A stretch of DNA of 64,000 nucleotides from Escherichia sp. E4742 (GTDB taxonomy: Bacteria > Pseudomonadota > Gammaproteobacteria > Enterobacterales > Enterobacteriaceae): the NCBI RefSeq assembly GCF_005843885.1, contig NZ_CP040443.1, positions 992,001 to 1,056,000 of the forward strand. Direction: 5' to 3'. The notes beneath the pieces are model-generated. The model saw only the letters and a list, made by a program, of their open reading frames with translations. It did no database searches and was not told where the DNA came from. Shown piece after piece: positions 26,633-33,835 of this stretch (its first letter is position 1; every line of letters begins with the position of its first letter). A program made the position numbers and the translations under genes.

Positions 26633-27478
26633 TCAGCCTTTCCTTTCACCCGGCACAGGGATATACAGAGTGCACATCACCTTATCCTTTTCATGCCGCA
26701 GTACCATTATCTCCTGACCGGCCCGTATTACATCCACTCTTTCCGGTAATATGTTCAGATACAGATGATGGGTTCTCTCCGGGTGAGTTTCCCGTGTGGT
26801 CTCAAATTCCACTTTCAGGTATTTTCCTGCACAGTACGTGAACACCCTGCCTTTACGGGCTTCCGGATGACCGATGCCACAGACACTCCGGTAGTGGTAC
26901 TGTTCGTGCTCCACCGACGAAGTATGTACCACCATCCACAACTCCTCCTGACACTTCGCCTCTGTACCAAATATCCGCTCCAGATATGCATCAATACCCG
27001 AATTATCCAGCAGGTTATCTACTGTCCCGTAAAACACCACCTCTTCACCTACCACCGCACCACCAGACAGCCATACCACCGTCGGCGGCGGTATGGTATA
27101 TTTTTTGCGTTTCGAGCCTGACAGTGGAAGCAATACCCATTCTGGTTTTTCACGGTATGCCTTTGGTGTCATCCCGGTCACCCTTTTAAATTCCCGGTTA
27201 AACGACTGCTGCGAATCAAATCCCACACTCAGCGCTATATCCTGATACTGCCGCCGGGAAAAGCGAAGCAGCAGGGCAGCACGGTTCAGACGCCGGCACC
27301 GGATATACTTCCCCAGTCTCACTCCTGTCTCCGCAAGAAACAGACGCTGCAGATGCCGGCGGCTGTAACCGGAATAAGCAGCAAGTGATTCGATATCAAT
27401 ACGACGACCACTCTCCACTTTCGCATCCACATATTCCAGAATTTTTTCAGCCGTCATCCGGTGTATCAGTTTTATCAT
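26633..27478 (-). CDS. AraC/Rob-family transcription regulator
   Basis: A 281-residue regulator. Residues 8-110 hold two helix-turn-helix units of the AraC/XylS type (IESLAAYSGYSRRHLQRLF and QDIALSVGFDSQQSFNREF, then KRVTGMTPKAYR). The remaining 165 residues form a Rob-like, GyrI-like ligand or regulatory domain. Rob, MarA and SoxS control stress and efflux genes. Here the gene lies directly downstream of the PapI-like gene at the 3' end of the fimbrial operon, so control of fimbriae is a reasonable guess. The ATG at 27478 starts the DNA-binding domain. Confidence 0.82.
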   Translation of the reverse strand: MIKLIHRMTAEKILEYVDAKVESGRRIDIESLAAYSGYSRRHLQRLFLAETGVRLGKYIRCRRLNRAALLLRFSRRQYQDIALSVGFDSQQSFNREFKRVTGMTPKAYREKPEWVLLPLSGSKRKKYTIPPPTVVWLSGGAVVGEEVVFYGTVDNLLDNSGIDAYLERIFGTEAKCQEELWMVVHTSSVEHEQYHYRSVCGIGHPEARKGRVFTYCAGKYLKVEFETTRETHPERTHHLYLNILPERVDVIRAGQEIMVLRHEKDKVMCTLYIPVPGERKG

Positions 27479-27592
27479 TTTTCTTCTGGTTTCCTTGGCC
27501 TGACCGTCCTCCCCGGTCGGTCAGGTCATCCACACCATGAGCGCCTGGTTAAAAATATGTCATGGCAGGGAAATTTACTGCAGGTGTCAGAC

Positions 27593-27874
27593 TTATAAAT
27601 CGCATTCGTCAGCTCTGCCTGAGCAGATAAAGTCACTGACGGACTCTGTAATAAACCACAGTTCAGACGCACCCAGTGAGAAAGGCGTACACCCCACCGC
27701 CCCGGACAAAAGCAAAATATCAAGGTACTCCCGGACTTCACGGGCGGTCATATTCATGGCAGAGGCGATATTCTGAATACGCAGAAATATTTCACCGTAC
27801 CGGAATCGCTGATGCACCATCCAGAGCAGAATGCGCCCGCAGATATCTGCACCGGTATTTTTCTGTTTCCACAT
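27593..27874 (-). CDS. PapI/FaeA-like winged-helix regulator
   Basis: About 93 residues from MWKQKNTG; ATG at 27913 and 27973 are alternative starts. The core IQNIASAMNMTAREVREYLD, with LLLSGAVGC and ELWFI after it, follows the PapI pattern (an IA-x-AL helix, a R-x-YL-x-LL helix, G-x-V, and YWF wing). PapI directs Lrp to the GATC sites of pap-type switches. In pap operons papI is divergent from papB; here the like gene is at the opposite end, more than 10 kb from the switch. Similarity is by eye and moderate. Confidence 0.55.
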   Translation of the reverse strand: MWKQKNTGADICGRILLWMVHQRFRYGEIFLRIQNIASAMNMTAREVREYLDILLLSGAVGCTPFSLGASELWFITESVSDFICSGRADECDL

Positions 27875-28127
27875 GACATTGCAGACCTTCAACAATAAAT
27901 AATGACATCCCATTTTTACGCTACTGAGTATAAATTCGTTCAATAAAGTAAACTTCAATCTTGTACATAACAATAAACTCTCTCATTAAACGGATGATTT
28001 TTTCATAACAATCAGGTTACGAACACATATTTATGTCAACTCCGGAAGCCATGAGTATACACTCGCTCTCCCCCAATTAACTCAGACCAAACGCAATGTA
28101 AAACAAAAACAATACGAACAATATTAT

Positions 28128-29144
28128 TTAATTTACCAGCACCTGTAACACGCCACTTCCTTCAAAATATTCAGCCACCGGTTTAGTAATATCATTCAGG
28201 TGATAAGTGGATTTAATAGATAGCGTCTTGCTGTTATCGATAGTCATTGTTTCATCATGTTTACCATTATCAAATGTCAGCTCACACATTCCACCACTCC
28301 CACACTGTGTATAGTTATCCGTTCTACCTGATACTTTTTTCGAACCAATAAGTTTTAGCGATAACGATGTTCCTGAGTTGCAGGTAACATTGAGATTGTA
28401 AGGTGTTGTCTGGTTGCCATCAGCATCCCGCCCAGCCAGTGAACCATGGGATAAATTTATTGGCGATGTGTTGAAATTGCATTTTGACGTAATAACAACA
28501 GGTATACCAATGTAAGATGGCGATTCATTCTGCATAATTATACCAAAACTACGCCATGCTATAGCATCATCGTATCCACTTCCTTTATTTTCTTCATATG
28601 CCCACCAATATGGTACACGAATAGTATATTTACCAGGAAAAGCAGTACTCCGCTGAAGTTCGATATTCACACGAAATACCGGAATAGGTACGTCTGGATT
28701 AAATCCCACAATCTCTCCTAACTGCCAACAACCAGACATTCCTTGTTCCTTGTAAATATTTGTACTCACCATAGTATTAACACCTGGCACTGGTGTTGAT
28801 AACGCTACATCCCAATTACTGACATCATTAAATCGATATACTAACCCTTCAGAGGTCTTCTGCCATCCAGTCTTATATTGCAGCCAATATCTATAGTTTC
28901 CTTTTTGCAGTGCACCCCAATATCCATTACAGGATGTGGCTAACACTTTCCAAGTGTTAATCTGTGGAAATGTGATAGATACTTGTGATACAGCTCTATC
29001 ATCTATAGTCACTGAGGTTGCATTTGATACAGAAGATGGAGAGGCTGGAGCCCATAAAAAATTCTGATAATTGCTACCTGCAGAAAACACTCCATTAGAA
29101 ATCAGAAATAAAAATAAAAAATACTTTATTTTAAAATAACTCAT
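28128..29144 (-). CDS. PapG-like two-domain fimbrial tip adhesin
   Basis: About 338 residues: signal peptide (1-20), an N-terminal lectin-like domain (about 25-210) rich in Trp and Tyr (YGAL/YW motifs, CNGYWGALQKGNYRYW), and a C-terminal pilin domain (about 220-338) starting at ITSKCNFNTSPINLSHGSL with a short Cys pair. This is the layout of PapG, but the receptor domain is divergent, so the receptor is not predictable. ATG at 29144 has a GGAGTG site. Last structural gene of the operon; donor-strand exchange would attach it to the tip. Confidence 0.78.
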   Translation of the reverse strand: MSYFKIKYFLFLFLISNGVFSAGSNYQNFLWAPASPSSVSNATSVTIDDRAVSQVSITFPQINTWKVLATSCNGYWGALQKGNYRYWLQYKTGWQKTSEGLVYRFNDVSNWDVALSTPVPGVNTMVSTNIYKEQGMSGCWQLGEIVGFNPDVPIPVFRVNIELQRSTAFPGKYTIRVPYWWAYEENKGSGYDDAIAWRSFGIIMQNESPSYIGIPVVITSKCNFNTSPINLSHGSLAGRDADGNQTTPYNLNVTCNSGTSLSLKLIGSKKVSGRTDNYTQCGSGGMCELTFDNGKHDETMTIDNSKTLSIKSTYHLNDITKPVAEYFEGSGVLQVLVN

Positions 29145-29168
29145 AGAACACTCCATGGCATACTGCTT

Positions 29169-29549
29169 TTATTTAGCCAACTCCTTTAATACGTCACTGG
29201 CTATATCGGCACACAATTTATTTGATCTGAATCGGTACAATGCATCAACTGCACTCTGAGTATAATTTCCGACATCACTTCTTACTCCGTTATAAAGCGA
29301 TGCGCCTGAGACCAGTCTGTCAAATTCCGCTTTACGTTTGTTATATACCGCCGAATCTATTTTCTTCAGCGCCTCCAGTTCCCGCCGACAGCGTTCCATT
29401 TTTTCAACATCATCCAGACGATCTCCTGAACTACTCACTGGTTTTATTCCTGTCGTCTGGTGTAAAGGTTTGCCTGGTCTGCTTTCGCATCCACCAAGCA
29501 ATATACCAGTAAGCAGAACCAGGAACACTGGTTTAATGTATTCTTTCAT
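29169..29549 (-). CDS. Small lipoprotein in the fimbrial operon
   Basis: About 126 residues from ATG 29549 (MKEYIKPVF). A lipobox LLGGC follows a hydrophobic stretch and would be cut before Cys about residue 20. The mature part is helical and charged, with a Cys at MERCRRELEALKK and another near the end (NKLCADIAS). It overlaps the PapB2 stop by 17 bases and ends 24 bases before the adhesin start, so it is co-transcribed. No family is recognised. It may assist pilus assembly at the envelope; this is a guess. Confidence 0.6.
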   Translation of the reverse strand: MKEYIKPVFLVLLTGILLGGCESRPGKPLHQTTGIKPVSSSGDRLDDVEKMERCRRELEALKKIDSAVYNKRKAEFDRLVSGASLYNGVRSDVGNYTQSAVDALYRFRSNKLCADIASDVLKELAK

Positions 29550-29856
29550 TTTGAATATTATCCGCATCGTCACACACGTAGAAAGGGAGTAAATCCATAA
29601 TCATTCGACTACAATGCCTTAACTGATTAAGTTTATGAGAAAAATACCCTGGACTGATACCATAGATACAGAATATCTCTTTCCGGTTTTTTCCGTTAAC
29701 AAGAAAATCCTCCAGTGCAGCATTAATTTTCCTCCCTCTTATTTTAAACAGCAGCATCAACTGTTCAAAATGTTCCGGCATAACCTTTCCGGGACATAAA
29801 TATTTCGCAGCATGAACTGATTCAGGGTTTAGCGCGCTATACCGCATATATTTCAT
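29533..29856 (-). CDS. Second PapB-family regulator, inside the operon
   Basis: A 107-residue protein with the PapB/FocB pattern: LPGK/MPEHFEQLMLLFKIRG, then AALEDFLVNGKNRKEIFC, and the recognition segment SPGYFSHKLNQLRHC. PapB proteins are oligomeric DNA-binding regulators that bind AT-rich repeats and control their own or other fimbrial operons. Its place between the minor pilin (29887) and the lipoprotein is unusual, as papB normally stands only at the operon start. It may link this operon to others or provide feedback. Confidence 0.72.
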   Translation of the reverse strand: MKYMRYSALNPESVHAAKYLCPGKVMPEHFEQLMLLFKIRGRKINAALEDFLVNGKNRKEIFCIYGISPGYFSHKLNQLRHCSRMIMDLLPFYVCDDADNIQNERIH

Positions 29857-29886
29857 ATTTCTCCACCTTATTACAGAATTTTTCTG

Positions 29887-30447
29887 TTACAGGTAACTGA
29901 TACTCATTGTGACCGAAGCACTGAAGGTTCCGGCATTCAAATCTGTATTGCCATGTTTATAAGGCACTGCCGTGAACGTAAACTGACTGTTCTGAACATT
30001 GACGGCTGAAAGGCCTTTTGTGATTTCATATCCATATTGTCCCTGTGCTCCGGCACCCAGCCTGAGCGGATTCTGAGGATCCACCCCCCCACCCTGATAT
30101 AATGCAATTCCCAGTGCCGAAGGATTAGCACCCGTGGTTTTCAGCACATTATCGGGTGCACCGGAAAGCTGACCGGTTCCCCCGGACAGACGGATATATG
30201 GTTTTCCCTGGAAATACTCACAACTGACTTCCACGGTTGTGGGTTGTGCATAATTCCGTCCATCCACTTTCTGAAGCGCAATCTTTCCGAAAGAGACTTT
30301 AAAGTCAGTATCATTTTTTATTTTACAGGGGGGGATATAAACGGTTCCGGTTATTTTTATGGGGACATCCACTGCCATGGCCGGTGCCGATAACAACATA
30401 ACTCCGCCCGTCAGTGCTGATAATATCAGCCTCATTCTGTTTTTCAT
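29887..30447 (-). CDS. Minor pilin/adaptor, PapF- or PapK-like
   Basis: A 186-residue secreted pilin. Signal peptide with cleavage near PAMA (residue 25), N-terminal extension VDVPIKITGTVYIPPC, a second Cys near residue 75 (VEVSCEYFQG), and a C-terminal beta-zipper end ASVTMSISYL suited to chaperone binding. It is likely the tip adaptor for the PapG-like adhesin. Its start overlaps the 3' end of the FKBP gene by four bases. Confidence 0.78.
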   Translation of the reverse strand: MKNRMRLILSALTGGVMLLSAPAMAVDVPIKITGTVYIPPCKIKNDTDFKVSFGKIALQKVDGRNYAQPTTVEVSCEYFQGKPYIRLSGGTGQLSGAPDNVLKTTGANPSALGIALYQGGGVDPQNPLRLGAGAQGQYGYEITKGLSAVNVQNSQFTFTAVPYKHGNTDLNAGTFSASVTMSISYL

Positions 30448-31784
30448 TTTTTCACTCCTTCTGTCCGGCCTGCTTTGTCATTCTTTCCGGCCAGAGATAA
30501 CGCTTTTTTCCCGGCGCTTTCACCGGACGCGGGTTCTGCAACAGGCTTCACTTCTTCAACCCTGAGCGTGTAAACCATGGTTGCTCCCGGGGGAACTTTT
30601 GGTGGATATCCCTCATCACCGTAAGCCAGCTCCGGAGGGACAACAAGCTCCATTGTTCCGTGATTCTTCATCAACATCAGTGCTTCGCGGAACACCGGCG
30701 GATATTCACCCAGGACCTGAGATATCACCCGACCTCTTGCATCCATATCTTCAACAACCGTGCCATTCGTCAGTTTTTCTGTCACCACAACATCCACCAG
30801 GGTGTCATCACCACGGATAAACTCACCATCGCCGGCATACTCACTCCGGTACCAGAATCCCCCTTCCGCCTGTTTCACGCCTTTCTGTTTTCTGAACTTC
30901 TCAAGCCAGGCTGCCCCCACCTTCTTCTGTTCGCGAATCACAGCCAGACGGGCTTCCTGTGCCAGCTCTTCCGCCCGCTGCAGAGCGACATCCAGAACAG
31001 ATTCATTCAGCAGAACTTTCCTGTTCAGCGCATCGCGTATTCCTGCCATCAGAATTCGGTTATCTGTTTTCAGACCAAGTTGTTGTTGTGCAACCTGGAG
31101 ATTCAGCATATCGCGTCCCAGCATCACACCGGCGGCATAAGTCTGCTGCATATCGTCAGGTTTCAGCATTTCTGCTGTCACTACCGGCATATCCGCCATT
31201 TCAGCTTTCAGGGTATTCAGCGTGGCCTGCAGCTCAGTCTTTTCTTTTCCGGCCTGTTCAGCAGCAGCCTTACTTTCCGTTTCCATACGGGACAGTTGCT
31301 GTTTCAGCTCAATAACCTGCGCATTCAGCGTTTCCTGAGCCTGCTCTCCCTTTCTGGTGATGGTCTCAAGCTGTTTCCTGCTTTCATCAAGTTCCGCTTT
31401 CAGGGAAGCCACCACCTTGTCTTTTTCTGCATTATCCTGTGCAGTGTCAGGCAGCACTTTCAGTCGTTCACGCAGTCCCCGGTTTTCCTTTTTAAGCTGT
31501 CGAACCTCCTGTTCCCTCAGCGTCAGCCGGCGTCGCAGTTCGGTAGTGCTGCCCGCCCCTGCTTCACCTTTTCCGACAGACCTGGCGACACTGTCCGTTT
31601 TTCCACCTGAACCTCCCTCTTTTATGGCAGAGGCTTCCTGCTGCTGATACTGCTGTGCAAACTTCAGTATGCCCGGAACACCTCCTGAATTGTCTCCGGC
31701 TCCGGCACAGCCACCCCACAATAACAGTGCAACACCTCCCGTCGTTTGCAGTATCCGGCGGAATATTTTCAGTCTGTCATTCAT
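30444..31784 (-). CDS. FKBP-type prolyl isomerase with coiled coil, fimbrial operon
   Basis: About 446 residues. N-terminal hydrophobic segment with a Cys that may be lipidated (LLLWGGCAGAG), then a linker, and a long coiled coil (about 85-200). An FKBP dimerisation region (about 215-300, AAGVMLGRDMLN) precedes a C-terminal FKBP domain (about 310-425, with VPPELAYGDEGYPP and PPGATMVYTLRVEEV). FkpA-like enzymes isomerise proline bonds and act as chaperones in the periplasm. ATG 31784 overlaps the stop of the upstream pilin gene. The embedding of such a gene in a pilus operon suggests a dedicated folding factor. Confidence 0.8.
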   Translation of the reverse strand: MNDRLKIFRRILQTTGGVALLLWGGCAGAGDNSGGVPGILKFAQQYQQQEASAIKEGGSGGKTDSVARSVGKGEAGAGSTTELRRRLTLREQEVRQLKKENRGLRERLKVLPDTAQDNAEKDKVVASLKAELDESRKQLETITRKGEQAQETLNAQVIELKQQLSRMETESKAAAEQAGKEKTELQATLNTLKAEMADMPVVTAEMLKPDDMQQTYAAGVMLGRDMLNLQVAQQQLGLKTDNRILMAGIRDALNRKVLLNESVLDVALQRAEELAQEARLAVIREQKKVGAAWLEKFRKQKGVKQAEGGFWYRSEYAGDGEFIRGDDTLVDVVVTEKLTNGTVVEDMDARGRVISQVLGEYPPVFREALMLMKNHGTMELVVPPELAYGDEGYPPKVPPGATMVYTLRVEEVKPVAEPASGESAGKKALSLAGKNDKAGRTEGVKK

Positions 31785-32346
31785 AGAACAACTCAAAATT
31801 TGCTGTGGATGCATAACTGCCCGGTGTCACGCTTTTCTGCGCCAGCGCCTCAGGTGTGGCCTGCACGTAAGCTTTAAAATTAAACTGCAGCGTATCCCGG
31901 TCAACGGGGGTACCCTGCCCATGGTTATGATAAGCCTCACCCAGCTTCATCAGGGTTGTCCCGTCCGTATCCAGGATACCAATGGCCAGCTTTCCTGCAT
32001 TAACACCCGTAACCTTCAGAAAGTATTCAGACTGCTCCCTCATGGCACTTTCCTTATCCCCGCTGAATCTGAGCTTCACCGTTTTCCATATCGTAGCGGT
32101 GTTACACTGAACCAGCCGGATACTGAAATTCTCAGCCGGTCCCCGTCCCGGCGCGTACTGAAAATCCTTTACCGGTCGCTCAAGAAACTGGACGGTCTGA
32201 TTCAGACTGGCGGGGTCAATCTGACAGGGACGGTCAAGTAACTCCCCGTCAAACGTGACAGTCACCGCACCGACAGACAGCGTCAGCAACAGAGGCAGAC
32301 AGCCCGCCAGTCGGGTAATCCCCGTTCCGGAAATAATGCCTTTCAT
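31777..32346 (-). CDS. Minor pilin subunit
   Basis: About 189 residues from ATG 32346, preceded by a GGAGGAAAG site; the frame also opens at 32367, overlapping the previous stop. Signal peptide, then FDGELLDRPCQIDPASLNQT with the first pilin Cys and IRLVQCNTAT with the second. The C-terminus, STANFELFYE, is the expected chaperone-binding strand. Probably a fibrillum or adaptor subunit comparable to PapK or PapE. The exact Pap equivalent cannot be assigned. Confidence 0.75.
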   Translation of the reverse strand: MKGIISGTGITRLAGCLPLLLTLSVGAVTVTFDGELLDRPCQIDPASLNQTVQFLERPVKDFQYAPGRGPAENFSIRLVQCNTATIWKTVKLRFSGDKESAMREQSEYFLKVTGVNAGKLAIGILDTDGTTLMKLGEAYHNHGQGTPVDRDTLQFNFKAYVQATPEALAQKSVTPGSYASTANFELFYE

Positions 32347-32363
32347 TCTGCTTTCCTCCGTTC

Positions 32364-32951
32364 TCATTCATAATCCAGCCGCAGACGCAACAGGGCCGGG
32401 TTGTCCCGCGGGTTCATGTACGGTTTCCCCCGCGCACGGTCTGACGCCTGCTGTCCCGCCAGCGCCTGTTGCTGTGCCTCACTCAGCCAGTAAGTGAACT
32501 GATTCGCACCACCGTACACAACAGCGCGTCCCGCGCTGACCATTCGTTGTTCCGGCTGCAGCACGCCATCCTCCACCCCCGTCAGCAGGGCACTCTGCAT
32601 CACCATCATGCTGTCACGTCCTGCCACTGAAGCGGCAGAGGTCACCGCACCACCGTCACCACATCCCAGCAGATTCAGCTTCAGCGCATAACGCGTCATG
32701 ATGCCTTCCGTACTTTTTTGTAACGGCAGCTCCACCTCATTTGTCTCCAGCGTGCACGGGGATGACAACAGCGCACCACTGACTGTCAGCATCCCGATAC
32801 GGCCATTGCGCTCATTCACCCACTGGTGACGGGTCTCATCTGCCACAAAAAAGTTATCCCGTATGACAAGCTCATCTGCCCGCAGCACACTGTTCATGCT
32901 GCAGCTCACCAGCAGCGCAGCCAGACAGAGCCCTGTTGTTGTCCTGTTCAT
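32364..32951 (-). CDS. Minor pilin or PapJ-like protein
   Basis: A 195-residue secreted protein: signal peptide to about residue 25, then a pilin-like fold with Cys in LLSSPCTLETNEVELPL and LNLLGCGDGGA. The C-terminus, LLRLRLDYE, resembles that of PapH/PapJ-type subunits. It follows the chaperone gene by 23 bases, the place of papJ in pap and related sfp/pix operons. PapJ is needed for pilus integrity. Confidence 0.7.
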   Translation of the reverse strand: MNRTTTGLCLAALLVSCSMNSVLRADELVIRDNFFVADETRHQWVNERNGRIGMLTVSGALLSSPCTLETNEVELPLQKSTEGIMTRYALKLNLLGCGDGGAVTSAASVAGRDSMMVMQSALLTGVEDGVLQPEQRMVSAGRAVVYGGANQFTYWLSEAQQQALAGQQASDRARGKPYMNPRDNPALLRLRLDYE

Positions 32952-32974
32952 CTCCGGCTCCTGTTACTGCACGC

Positions 32975-33706
32975 TTATTTCTTCACCGCTGTACAGCGGT
33001 CTCCGCTGCAGCTGAACTGCAGCACCGGACGTCCGCCGTAGTCATTGATATAGCTCAGGTATGGCGTGCTGTATGTTCCGGATTTCACCGTCTGTGTGGA
33101 CTTCGGTGCCAGCATCACAGCCTCAAACTCGCCTTCCTTCGCCTGTTTTTCACTGCCGCCAAGGCCAATCACCGTCACGTAATACGGCGTCGGGTTTTCA
33201 ATCCGGTAACCTCCGCTGGTTTTGTTCAGCACCAACTGGTCCTGCCAGACAGCATTGGGTTTTGCCTCAATGGCTTTCGGGCGGTAAAACAGCTTGATTT
33301 TGGTCTGCAGGGCTATCTGCAGCACATTCGCCTTATCACTTTTCGGCGGGATTTCACGAAGATTGAAGTAGAACAGGGATTCCCGGTCCTGTGGCAGTTT
33401 GCTGATATCCGGGGTGCTGGCCAGACGGACCATACTTCTGGCTCCCGGCTCAAGACGCTGCACCGGCGGAGTGACCACAATCGGTCCGGTGGTGATTTTT
33501 TCCTGCTTCTCATTCTCTATCCATGCCTGCGCCAGATACGGAAGCTGTTTGTTATCATTGGCCACATTCAGCGTCATCGATTTCTCACCGCCATTAAAAA
33601 TCGCACGCGTACGATCCAGGGAGATGGCAGCCTGGGCTGCCGGTACTGCGCTCAGGCACGCTACCGCCATCAGCGTTTTTTTCAGCGCCGGTTTCATTTT
33701 CAGCAT
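32975..33706 (-). CDS. PapD-like periplasmic fimbrial chaperone
   Basis: About 243 residues from ATG 33706 (MLKMKPALKK). Signal peptide cut near AAQA, then the two immunoglobulin-like domains of PapD: ISLDRTRAIFNGGEKSMTL with the conserved Arg near the N-terminus, the family signature around FYFNLREIPPKSD (about 105-118), and a conserved Lys in KIKLFYRP. It caps pilin subunits and hands them to the usher. Located directly after the usher gene. Confidence 0.9.
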   Translation of the reverse strand: MLKMKPALKKTLMAVACLSAVPAAQAAISLDRTRAIFNGGEKSMTLNVANDNKQLPYLAQAWIENEKQEKITTGPIVVTPPVQRLEPGARSMVRLASTPDISKLPQDRESLFYFNLREIPPKSDKANVLQIALQTKIKLFYRPKAIEAKPNAVWQDQLVLNKTSGGYRIENPTPYYVTVIGLGGSEKQAKEGEFEAVMLAPKSTQTVKSGTYSTPYLSYINDYGGRPVLQFSCSGDRCTAVKK

Positions 33707-33835
33707 CTTTTCTTCTCTCAGTTCTGGTTCCGGTGTCGTCTGTGGTGCAACACCGTCCACTTATCGATTTATGCCTGTACGGGGTTACTGACTGCCGGCC
33801 GGTGAAGATGACCGGCAGTCCAGCCCCTCGTTTCG

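Noticed and set aside
30660..31610. 316-codon plus-strand ORF opposite the FKBP gene
   Set aside because: The minus-strand frame has clear FKBP motifs and operon overlaps; the other translation is Phe/Ser/His-rich without motifs.
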